From positions 2,232,001-2,296,000 of the forward strand of contig JAHLMK010000003.1 of the NCBI GenBank assembly GCA_019915135.1: a stretch of DNA of 64,000 bases, in the 5' to 3' direction. The DNA is from Strobilurus pachycystidiatus. Taxonomy: Eukaryota; Basidiomycota; Agaricomycetes; Agaricales; Physalacriaceae. Of this stretch, positions 25,801 through 35,059 are shown piece by piece. Position 1 is the stretch's first letter; each line of letters begins with the position of its first letter. Below the pieces are notes generated by a model that did no database searches, was not told the origin of the DNA, and saw only the letters and a program-made list of their open reading frames with translations. The position numbers and the translations under genes were made by a program.

Positions 25801-26094
25801 CGCGATTTGGGCGCGTACCTTTCATAGGCGGTGGTGGGTCGACAGCCATGGCGTCGTTCCTTTTTGGCGACGCGTCGGGCGCGACAGGTGCCGCCGCCGC
25901 GGTGGACGCCTTCTTCTTGCCCCACAGCTCTTTCAAGCTGGCTTGCTGAGGCGGCGCCGACTTTACTGATGGTGGCATTTCGAAGAACTTTCCTGGAAGC
26001 GAGTTGGTGGGAAGAGAACAGGCCTGCCAAGAGACGAACCTAGCGTTTGCTGACGGCCCATGCGCGTGAGATGACTGAACAGAAGACGTGACAT
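22840..26094 (-). CDS. lig1: DNA ligase I (Cdc9/LIG1), nuclear and probably mitochondrial forms
   Basis: ATP-dependent ligase that seals Okazaki fragments and repair nicks. Motif [12 protein letters not shown] carries the AMP-accepting Lys; motif IV is EGLMVKML; motif V is NWLKVKKDYL, split by an intron, followed by [19 protein letters not shown]; then [13 protein letters not shown] and [12 protein letters not shown]. The C-terminus is [12 protein letters not shown] with the stop at 22840-22842. A large first coding exon opens at ATG 25978, but an upstream exon spliced across 25993-26039 (GTTCGT...TTCCAG) adds [19 protein letters not shown] joined to KFFEMPPSV. That gives a canonical PCNA-interacting box QQTLGKFF and two in-frame ATGs (26094 and 26061), like yeast Cdc9. 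A disordered Ala/Pro/Ser/Lys-rich linker precedes the catalytic core. Confidence 0.92.
25993..26039 (-). other. Intron splitting the PIP box of DNA ligase I
   Basis: A 47-bp intron between CGCAAACGCTAG and GAAAGTTCTTCG. Its removal joins QQTLG to KFF. Without it the protein would start at 25978 and lack a strict QxxLxxFF motif. Confidence 0.65.
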
Positions 26095-26501
26095 GTTGTG
26101 ACTAATGGCTTCAAGCGGCTTCGTGCCTCTGACAGTGATTCACTCGAACCTGCTTGCCACGCTTTATACTTACTTAGATTCGTCTTTTCTTGAGTGGGCA
26201 TTAGGAAAGTAATCGTATGGGACAGACACGCAAGGCGCAGAGAGAGGACTATATATCACAGTACTTATTTAATCTTCAAGATGAACAGGAAGGAGTGTAT
26301 GGCAGGTGTGTACAAACTGAGTAAGGAGGAAAGAAACGTAAACGAGGAGACGAACAGAGGTGGGGGAGAGAGAGAACTAGTCAAAGCAATCCCCATTACA
26401 GTCCATTCGCTATTTGAGCGCCACTATAAATATCTGGATACCTTTCTGATTGGTTGGAATGATTAATCTTCTCGTATGGCGCGACACCAGGAAAAACCAG
26501 C
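26095..26501. other. Promoter region of DNA ligase I and 3' end of the upstream gene
   Basis: No coding chain. The 3' flank of the minus-strand gene ending at 26502 meets the ligase promoter here. I looked for MCB boxes (ACGCGT) expected at S-phase genes and saw none. Confidence 0.4.
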
Positions 26502-28052
26502 TTAGAAGACTTCAACGAGTTCCCTTCGCTCCCGGGCGCCCAGGAGCATGCCAAGGCCGCCGATGGCCTTACGCCTGATACGAGTAGCAAAGTTCTTCGG
26601 TCCCAACTCATCAGCACCCGACGGCGGCCCACGGGGCTGCCTAGTCGGCTGGCTGGCCATCCTGTAGCCAAGGCTGACCGAAATGGGTTGCTGCTGAGTG
26701 GCCGGCGGTACGACGGATTCGACACCACCGCTAGCAGTGGTGTTCGAAGCACTAGAACGGGGCCTCCCAATGCCCAGTCCTTCGTAAAGCTTCTTGCTTG
26801 CTTCCTCGCGCGGCGAAAGAGGCATATCGTTCGACGAAGACGAGTGCGGAGTGGTGGGAGACGAAGAAGTCCCGCTGCCTGCCGACTTGGAGGAGGCAGT
26901 CGAATCAGCGTCATCATCATTGCTGTCACTGGTATCGATGGTAACAGCGGGAAGGGGCTGCGACACGGCGGGACTAAAGCGGAGCGGCTGCGGCCTGACC
27001 TTTGCTGCTGCAACAGGAGAAAGGCCAGGAGGAGGAGAGGCAGGTTGCTCTCCCGGCGGAGGGGTGACTTTGACGCTGGGAGAGGGAGAAGTGGTAGAAA
27101 CGGTGCGGTTCCCTCTCAAGACAGAGTTATTCTTGTCTGCGCGTCGCCACGAAGAGGCCGAATCAGACTTGGAAGCCGTGGTCGAAGAAATGTTGTTCGA
27201 GCTCGGATTGCCCAATGAAGTGCCTCCACTAATGACAGTCGTGCCGCCAGGGGTAGCAGGCACAATGTCGTTGTTATCCTCAGACGGGAACCTTGAGAGC
27301 GGGCCAGTGGAAATGCTGGGAACGCGACTTCCAAAACGACCGCCGAGTGCCGCTGTCATGGGCATGTGATCTTCACCGGTCTGCTCCTGTCTGGCCCTGC
27401 GTAACTGGGAGTTGACGGATGGAGCGGGACGGATGTCGAAGCCCGACGAAGCGGGGCCAGCCGAGGCAGGCGTATATCCAAGGCTGACCCGACGGGACTT
27501 GTCTGCCTGCGCCTGTTGTTGCTGCTGAAGATGGGCCTGGGCCAGCATCTCCGCCTGAAGTTGTTGCGTTTGCAAAGCCTGAGGACCACACGGTGAGTTG
27601 TGTGACACAGCATCAAAAGATGGACCAGAAACACAAACCTGGAGCCGCATCATCTCGATCTGCAGCATCTGCATCTGAAGAGCCTGGGTTTGAGCGGATG
27701 GTGCCATCATGTTGGTCGCGAACGAAGGTGTGAACGGAGCGCTGTTTGGATTCATTCCTCGCTGCTGCTGGGCAAACCGATTGTTGGGACCGTCAACGGC
27801 AGCAGTCATGGGGTGATTCCTATTCCCGTAGATCTTGTTGGCGTAGACGTTCTGGGAGGGCATTTCGGCGACAAAGTCCTCCTCGTCTTCCTCGGGGAAG
27901 ATGCCCTGGTGGTGCTGCGAGGCGAAGCGGGGGATATTGAAGGAAGCGCCCGCAGCAGCAGTGTGAGGCATCGTATTCGAGGTCGAGCGCACACCGCCCG
28001 TGCGAAGGCCAGAGAGAAGAGAGGCGCGGTTGTTGGAGGGCGCGGTAGTCAT
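26502..28052 (-). CDS. Disordered Gln/Ser/Pro-rich protein of unknown function
   Basis: ATG 28052 (MTTAPSNNRASLLSGLR) to the stop at 26502, about 500 residues after removal of a 60-bp in-frame intron (GTTTGT...CCTCAG) between MMRLQ and ALQTQQLQAEM. The N-terminus has an acidic patch FPEEDEEDFVAEMPSQNVYANKIYG. A Met/Gln/Leu-rich stretch (ALQMQMLQIEMMRLQ) may form a short coiled coil. The rest is Ser/Thr/Pro-rich with two copies of the pentamer VSLGY (near residues 190 and 470) and a basic C-terminal helix RIRRKAIGGLGMLLGARERRELVEVF truncated here to its recognisable core RRKAIGGLGMLLG. No catalytic domain is seen. Such proteins in fungi are often RNA-binding or signalling adaptors, but nothing here proves that. 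Confidence 0.65.
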   Translation of the reverse strand: MTTAPSNNRASLLSGLRTGGVRSTSNTMPHTAAAGASFNIPRFASQHHQGIFPEEDEEDFVAEMPSQNVYANKIYGNRNHPMTAAVDGPNNRFAQQQRGMNPNSAPFTPSFATNMMAPSAQTQALQMQMLQIEMMRLQVCVSGPSFDAVSHNSPCGPQALQTQQLQAEMLAQAHLQQQQQAQADKSRRVSLGYTPASAGPASSGFDIRPAPSVNSQLRRARQEQTGEDHMPMTAALGGRFGSRVPSISTGPLSRFPSEDNNDIVPATPGGTTVISGGTSLGNPSSNNISSTTASKSDSASSWRRADKNNSVLRGNRTVSTTSPSPSVKVTPPPGEQPASPPPGLSPVAAAKVRPQPLRFSPAVSQPLPAVTIDTSDSNDDDADSTASSKSAGSGTSSSPTTPHSSSSNDMPLSPREEASKKLYEGLGIGRPRSSASNTTASGGVESVVPPATQQQPISVSLGYRMASQPTRQPRGPPSGADELGPKNFATRIRRKAIGGLGMLLGARERRELVEVF

Positions 28053-28968
28053 GGTGTCGATAGATAGAGATTAAATGTGATACCGTGGATTACTGGATAG
28101 ACAGAAAGTAAGGGATACAGCTGCAGAGCGGTGAGCGTAAGCGGGGCCGGTGGCAGACAAGAGGAGAGAACTTGCTGGTGAATTTAGGATTGCAAGGACA
28201 GACAAGTTGACCGGGGGATTGGCAGTTGGGTGAAGAAGTGAAGATTAGACAGCAAAGAAAGAGGTTTTGGGAATGCGGTCTGGGCACTGTGCAATGCTAA
28301 AGGGCAGTGTGAATGTACAGAGGACGCCGAGGATGATGGTAAAGAGAAAAGAGGAGAAGGCGGGGGCCACCCAAAGCCAGGTCAACGAGAGGAGCAAAGC
28401 CTTGCCTTGGGGCCCTGAGCTATCAAGCAACTCTCCACGTGCCAGCGCCAAAACCAAACACACGCAACTTTCACTTTTGACCCATTATCTATGCCACGTA
28501 AGGCAAGTCTGCACCGAGATTGCGCCACGTCTTCGCAAGAATTTCTCCGAATTGAATTCGCAATGGTCTTGCGCAGCGGACAACCGTAGCCTAGCGTAGC
28601 CTCCGCAGGCCCCGTACTCTCGGAGAGTACATTCGAGAGGCGTCGAGCTACCTTACTTGCTTGCTGACTATCAAATTCTCTCCAATACAACCACGTCTTC
28701 GTGTTTGAACATAATTTCAATCTTTCGCTGCTATTTGGTATTTGCTAACCATTGCGACACTTGGCTGTCCAAACGTACACGTCTTTCGTCAATATTAGGC
28801 ACGGCGTGTGGTCGCCATTGGCCAAGCTTAAGTTGCATGCACTGCGCAGACCTGGAGCCTTGGAAATCCCAGCTCGAAATTCACAAGTATAAGATAGTAA
28901 GTAATGGACATCCGTCTCATAGAGAAGTCAGTCTGGGTGACACATGAAAAGATTGGGAGAACCCACCG
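28053..28968. other. Intergenic region
   Basis: About 0.9 kb between the 5' end of the disordered-protein gene and the 3' end of the next minus-strand gene. It should hold the former's promoter and leader. I see no coding chain; the longest ORF (28267-28599, plus) has no recognisable features. Confidence 0.4.
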
Positions 28969-30608
28969 TTATAGATGGTAGGCCTTGTAGTTGTCATTAG
29001 CATAATGACGAAAAACCCTCTTCCGCCAGAGAACTGTCAAAGCATCGTCCTTATCATCAGAACGAACGGAGAAGGTGGGGAGATTCTTGGTTCGCGCAAG
29101 ATTGAAGAGGTCCAGCGAGTACTCGCATCCGTTTTTACGACCGGGGCAATACCACTTTGTCTGTCCCCTGGGCGGCGGAATCGGCTGTGTTCTAGGGAAA
29201 TGTGGCCTTTCTGTCGGGTTGGCACCTGCATCGGAACCAGATGCCTCTGAAGACGATAGAACAGACGCGTCAGAGTCTGATTGGAATCCACCAAAGGCGG
29301 GAAGAGGCTCCTCGTCCTGGAAATCTTCAGACACCTTTTGAACTCAAGACAGAGACTCACTTACCGGAGCATCGCCGCCGTCATCTTCAAAGTCACTGAC
29401 TTCATTAATGCCATCCCCGCGAGCCATAGCCTCGCGCTCTTGCTTCTTTTGCGATTCCAGCTTCTCATAGTGCTTCTTTCCTTGAGTCGTAGAGCCGTAA
29501 TAACGTTGGAAGTTTTTCTCCAGCCTCTCCTCCGTTATCAAGATCCTTCGCGTAGCGCCTCGGGCCCTAATAACACGCGAGTGATCCAGACAGAACTTGT
29601 GAAGGGAGGTTATACTGATATGAATGGTGGATGAACGCCTGGCGATTTGGTGTGCTAGAAGCCACGGCGCCTCTTTCGCCAGTATACCCTCGAGTTCTGC
29701 AGCGCAGACATGACGAGATCGTCTGACAACCAGAAGGTTGCCATCCTCATCGTAGTCGGAATCCTCCTCAAGATTCGGAATGATACGCGAATTAGTGGCT
29801 TCGTAATGTGTTTCTTTGAGTCGCGACACTAGCCACGGTATTGTGCGTTCGTATTGAGGAACGGATGTGCCTTCTACGAGATCGGTAATGGCAGCTACGA
29901 GTCGATATCGTTGAAGGAATCTCTCTGATGATTTGAATGTGCGGGTATGCAGGAAATTAACAATGAAGTTAGAATGCCTGTCAAACAGTGAGATGAACAG
30001 TGAATAAACTTGTAAGGGGATTAGGTGACCTGTGCGCGCTCACTAAGACTAAGTCGTTGGGATTGGCAGTCTCTAGTTGACGTCTTCCTTGAATATACAC
30101 GAACACAACATGTAAGTGAGACTTACTGGTCAGAAATGCGGCCGTGAGCCGCTTTCGACAAAGAATGAGGATCTTGACTGGGGTGATTTGCTTCTTGAAT
30201 GTAGCATTATCGTAGATGAAGTCAAGAGTGACACTACTGTATGCTTTGACTTTATGGATGCGAGCGTCGCGTTTCTTGATGTCGGCCTCGATCTTTTGGC
30301 GGCCATCGGGCGATAGCCAGCTAAGTTGATCAACCTGCAAGACACCCGTGAAGTAAATGTTGTCCTCTGCGCTATTAATGTATTCCGTATGCGTGAGCCT
30401 AGTAGCATATCTGTGAACTGGAAAGACCAGACGCGCGCAAAAGAACTGACCCAGTATCCGTGTAATCACCCGTTCGAGAACGCCTGTAAAGGCGAACGCT
30501 GCTTAGCACCGCGTTCTTTGTCTTGTGGAAGTTATTGGAGAGGACGTCAGAGTCTTTGTATGGCCCAAAGGGCTTCTCCAGTAGCTTGGGAAGATTTAAT
30601 TTGGGCAT
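28969..30608 (-). CDS. Uncharacterised, conserved-looking nuclear-type protein
   Basis: ATG 30608 (MPKLNLPKLLEKPFGPYKD) and introns that join RRSRT to VHRYATRLTHTEY, then to ILCRKRLTAAFL, and on to HSNFIVNFLHTRTF. Later blocks are RFLQRYRLVAAITDLV, YERTIPWLVSRLKETHYEA, acidic EEDSDYDEDGNLL, LAKEAPWLLAHQIARRSS, charged GKKHYEKLESQKKQ, and the C-terminal WYCPGRKNGCEYSLDLFNL, stop at 28969. The WYCP...GCEY cysteines could bind metal but are only two. No signal peptide or membrane segment; acidic and basic tracts suggest a nuclear protein. I cannot assign a family. The dense order-promoting sequence over at least five exons argues for a real conserved gene. Confidence 0.65.
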
Positions 30609-30680
30609 TATGCGCGTACTTGATCGACGTTGAGGTGAAGGTCCTGAAAAGGCAATCCCAGTCCTTGCATTCCCGCCGTC
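30609..30680. promoter_or_regulatory. 72-bp shared head-to-head intergenic region
   Basis: Start codons at 30608 (minus) and 30681 (plus) leave only 72 bases, so the two genes must share a bidirectional promoter or their 5' leaders overlap. Confidence 0.55.
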
Positions 30681-31341
30681 ATGTTCGGGCATCTCCTCAA
30701 GGCCGCTACGCCGAAGCGCGCTCTCAGCTCCTCGCAGACGCTCGTTAGACTGAGCTCGACATCCGCGCCGGTCCCCACGACAAACGCTCCTCTGACTGCT
30801 CCCCAATCCCCCAACTACCCTACAACATGGTCCGCAAACCAACGGCCCCGCCCCGCCGGCCAATCTGGTCCCCGCTTCGAGCAGACCGTCATGGAGACAC
30901 AGCCCATTCCGCTCAGCGCGATGCAGCTCATTGCCGACGAGCCCATTCGTCTTGTTAACGGACGGAAAGCTGTTTGCGACGGAGGTGCGTTGTCATATCA
31001 TCGTGTCGGCCCGGGTGATACCTACTCATCCTTTCCATCCAGGCGGAGGACCGCTGGGCCACCCCAAGATATTCATAAATTTGGTGAGATCTCTACCTGC
31101 TAGCTATACTTCCGCGCGCTTTGTTCATCTTATGTCCGTAGGATCCAGCCGGCCCACGCCCTTGCGGGTTTGTCACTCTCATTCCTCAAAACTTCCATGT
31201 CTCTGATCTTCCATTCATTCGATTCCTATCTGCAGATACTGGTCAGCCTTTTCCGTCCGTCTCTCAGCTCTTTTGGCTCATCAGTTCTTCAGCGGTCTCC
31301 GTTTTGAACAAAACCCACATCACACGCACCACGGGCATTGA
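30681..31341 (+). CDS. NADH:ubiquinone oxidoreductase zinc subunit NDUFS6 (13 kDa-type)
   Basis: Accessory subunit in the matrix arm of mitochondrial complex I. ATG 30681 gives a basic, Ser/Ala-rich presequence (MFGHLLKAATPKRALSSSQ) fitting matrix import. The conserved domain is split over five exons: IRLVNGRKAVCDGG, GGPLGHPKIFINL, DPAGPRPCG, Y and CGLRFEQ, ending NPHHTHHGH with TGA at 31339-31341. The ligand set C...H...C-x2-C (in CDGGGGPLGH and PCGYCG) is complete, so zinc binding should be intact. The last introns cut inside the CGYCG motif. About 158 residues. Head-to-head with the gene starting at 30608. Confidence 0.93.
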
Positions 31342-31898
31342 GCTAGTTCTCGTAGAGTATGGCAGTTCAATGTATTGCCAGAATGTTAGAATCCGGCTTA
31401 TCTCCTTCAAACCATCTGCAATATGTCCAATTCCGCTTGCGGCACACCTCCGCTGTATCAAACCCCCACTGGCATCATGTTCCAGTCAAGTATCATTCGA
31501 CCTTCATAGGTAACGTCCAACGTCAATATATACGTCTGTCAGATGGTGGTCTTTACTAGATCAATTTGTTAGCCGGATATAGTAAAAATACATTTAGTTT
31601 GTCTATTATGCCCATAATAGCTCCGGCAGGTATGTGGCGCAACAAGCAAGTGTAAGTACAATATATGTAGGTAAAGACAAATGATGCAGCAGACCTGGAA
31701 TGCATATGTCGTAGGTTACACCTCGCGGAGGCCCGAGCAGAATGAGAGTGGATGGATATGCGTATGCGTGTGCAGAGACCGAAAAGCAGAGCAGGAGTAA
31801 TAAAGAGGAACAATGCGAATAAACAGAGATAGTGTAGAACCCAATAAGTACACGAGAGGAGGAGAGAAATATATAAGCAAACGAGTGTGAAGCGAATG
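31342..31898. other. Convergent intergenic region (3' flanks)
   Basis: About 560 bases between the stop codons of NDUFS6 and the Ime2-type kinase. AT-rich in places; no gene seen. Holds both 3' untranslated regions. Confidence 0.4.
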
Positions 31899-34800
31899 TT
31901 ATTCGTCCGGTTCTGTGAATGCCATGGGTGATAATGGCGGATAATCATACCCGGCGCCTGCAACGGCGTCCAGCTCCGAGAAGGGCGGTAGGGATGTGGG
32001 AGAGGCGGATGAGAGGTCATCAATATCCAGTGGTGGTGGTGGATGGGGAGGCGGAAGTATTGGAGGCTGATCGAGATCCCCAGGAATAATATAATCAGGC
32101 TCTAATCCTCCCTCATCCCATTTGTAACTCACCACTTGGAAGATAGGATTAATGTCCTTGTTCATCTGGCCAGGACTCGGAGGGTGATGAAGATGTGCTG
32201 CGATATCGAAGGGGCCATAGGGCTTACCCTGATGCGAGCGTGGGAGGTTGATAATGGGAGGTGCTTGCCCGCGTCGGGACGATAGCTGTTCGCCATGTGG
32301 TACTTGCATCCACGCGGGCGAAGGAGGTAACGAAGGGGACAAGGAAGGTGAAATGGAGTGAATGGCAAGGGGTGGAGTACCAGGGTTAACAGTCGCTCGC
32401 GTCCGAAAGTCGTGCGCAAGCTGACCGTCCAGTGAGAAAGAATTGGAAGACCGGGCAGATGTAACGCTGCTCTCGATCGAGAACGAGTTCGACGATCTCG
32501 CGGATGGGGCAAAGTCATCGAATGATGTGCGCAAGGATGACGCTGACTGCATGCGATTCAGACCAAAGGCACTCGGTCGGTTCCTGATCCTGGAAGGACC
32601 AGGATCGCTGTCGACGGTGGAATAGGATAAGGCAGACATCCGACCTCCGTCCGACTGCCTGGGATGCTCCGCAGAATGGTCACGATCCCTCCGTGACTTT
32701 AGCGAACGCTCGCCCCTCCAAGAACTTGCACCATTGGCATCGTCCCTCCATAGTGTAGCGCTCGGCGCGGGTTGTTCCACGAACCTCCCAGCGGCAGCGT
32801 TGACGGTAGTCGAACCGCCAGGGGAAACACCTCCTCCATGGGCGCCCTGCCGTATAGGACCGGTCGCGGCCTGTTTGCCTCTCTCCGCGAAACCAAGACG
32901 TTGCTCAGATCCACCAATCCAGTCCAAATCGTCCTTGGTCGTTGAAAGCTTTTGGTTGATTTGGTTACGCTTCTGCATGACGGCTCGAGCCTGTTCACGC
33001 TGCATCTTCTCCGCCAGCGCGCGACGTTGCTTTTCGGCTTCACGCTGTAACCGCTCCGCTTCCTTCTTGTTGACCTTCTTGATATCAAGCAAGCGAGCGT
33101 CGCGAGAGGGTGAGGATTCCCGGACAGAACGGCTGTCCGAGCCAGTCGACTGCGTACGTTTGAGTGACGTTGAAGAGTTGGAAGCGGGAACCTCCTGCAC
33201 GGGTGGAAGGCCATTGTTCTTGTCGCCACCGAAGATGTTCCATTTCGTATGTTTCTTGCCAAAGCCAAGAAGTTTGTTCGATTTGCCCTGAGGCTGAGCG
33301 TCGGGCTGGTCGACAACGATGACAGGGTCTGGTGGACGCGCCTGGTAATTTGGCACTACCGGCGAAGGACCGCTGACGTCCATGGGCTGGCCATGTGGAA
33401 GGTACTCCTCGCTTGGTGTTACATCCATCGGGTAATCTTTCTCGGCAGAAGATGTAGTGTGAGATCCAATGTGACTTCGAGCTTCTTCGTGGATAAGACC
33501 CGACGATTGCGGCGAAGGTGCATTGTACATATGAACGTCGAGGGTTGACGTAGAACCAGAGATGGGCTGAGGCGCGTACAGTGGGATACGGTGAGAAGCT
33601 GAAGCTGAAGGAACGTTGGGGTGCAGATGCGTTGCGGTGGCGTGGTGACGAGATGACCCGTTTGTGGTTGCGCCATTTCTCTGTGTTGTTGAATTGACAG
33701 CAGAGTACTGTGGAGGCAAGGGAGGATCGTTGCGCGGGGTCGTCTCGAGCAGGTATTGATGGTGGAGGCAGTCACGGCTGGTCAACCGAGCATCAGGATC
33801 ATACCTGAGTAGATCTCGAATGCACTCGATTAGCGATACTGGGACAGTTCGCTCAAAGAGAGAGAAGAATGGTTGGGGGCGCATCTGATACAAAGTCGTC
33901 TGAGCAGGCATTCGCGCAAGACTCGGAGGAGAGGACAAACCTTGGGAAATTTGAACCCGACCTCTTTTGCCAGCTTGATGCCTCGGTTCCACGGTCCACC
34001 GCCTGCAGGTATGGAAGGCAGGTCGGAAGTGTACTCGTCGGATGGATCTCCAAGTATTTCGCATATTTTGGTGACTTGGTCGACTTGATCGGCTCCAGGA
34101 AATAAGGGTCGCAGATTGACAAGTTCAGCCATGATGGTGCCAAGGGCCCACATATCCACCGGATTGGAATAGTCACGACTCAAGAGGAGCACCTCTGGAG
34201 CACGATACCATCGAGTGGAGACGTACTCGGTATAGGGTGGTTTGGACTTGGTCTCCCTGGCGAGACCAAAGTCGGCCAGTTTGATGATAGCAACGACATC
34301 CTTTTCTGGCGGGGCGTTGGGAGGAGCGACGGGAGAGAGCGTGTTGTAGTCGAAGAGACCAGTAGTTGTCACGAGCACATTCTCTGGCTTCATGTCTCGG
34401 TGAAAATACCCAGACGCATGAATATGATCAAGGCCTGATACGATCTGGCGAAAGATGGACGAGACAAGCCCGCCGGCAAGGGCGCGCCCTTTGCGGGCCT
34501 TGATGAGATGGTACAGGTTGCCCTCCATGGACTCGAAGATAAAATAGAGCTCCTTTGTGGCGGGAAGGAGAAAAAAATCGTACAAGGGAATGATATTGGG
34601 ATGAAACGGTATGGCGCGAAGTGACTGGGACGCGAGATGAGCGGGGTTGAGGCGAGCAGAGAAAACGCACCTCGAGCTCCTTCAGTTTCTGACACTCGTC
34701 CCAGCCGCCTTCCCATCTTTTCTTCATGCGCTTCACTGCTACGAGGCGCTTGCCAGCCCACTCCGGACGCGCACCTGCTCCGCATTGCATCGACGAGAGC

Positions 34801-35059
34801 GGTGTATTGGGGGGTAGGGTCCCATGCCAATCGCAGAGCCACACCGTGCCAAAGGAGCCGTCGCCGAGGACCTTGAGCGGTGTATAGGATCTCGTCGAGC
34901 CTGGAGACGATTGAATACCACGGAAACTGGCAGGGCTGGGAGTAACGTACTGCTCTGCGACGAGCCGACCACAAGCTTGTTGTCTTCAATATGGACGGAG
35001 GGAACGGCTGCGAAGGTAATGGGCTCCTTGGGATTGTGCACATTGGGGGGCATTGACAT
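31899..35059 (-). CDS. Ime2/MAK/ICK-family serine/threonine kinase (Crk1-like)
   Basis: ATG 35059 (MSMPPNVHNPKEP). The kinase domain runs from Gly loop YTPLKVLGDGSFGTVWLC (over an intron), VAVKRMKK with the ATP-binding Lys, catalytic loop HRDMKPENVLV, LADFGLARE, activation loop TEYVSTRWYRAPEVLLLS and VDMWALGTIMAEL, to LIECIRDLLRYDPDARLTS. The TEY sites resemble a MAPK lip, as in the RCK group (yeast Ime2, mammalian MAK/ICK, Ustilago Crk1). Inserts are present in the N-lobe (around PPNTPLSS) and before the DFG. The C-terminal ~650 residues are disordered, with a coiled-coil-like charged stretch (KKVNKKEAERLQREAEKQRR). Members act in meiosis, morphogenesis and nutrient signalling. Stop at 31899. 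Confidence 0.88.

Noticed and set aside
26688..27369. Plus-strand ORFs of 176 and 191 residues opposite the Gln-rich gene.
   Set aside because: Low-complexity Arg/Gly shadows of the Ser/Pro-rich minus-strand exon.
19634..28976. Shared 15-mer ACCCACCGTTATAGA at about 19634 and 28961.
   Set aside because: One or two 15-base matches are expected by chance in 64 kb; flanks are unrelated.
32734..33291. 185-residue plus-strand ORF opposite the kinase tail.
   Set aside because: Shadow of the disordered C-terminal tail; no recognisable domain.
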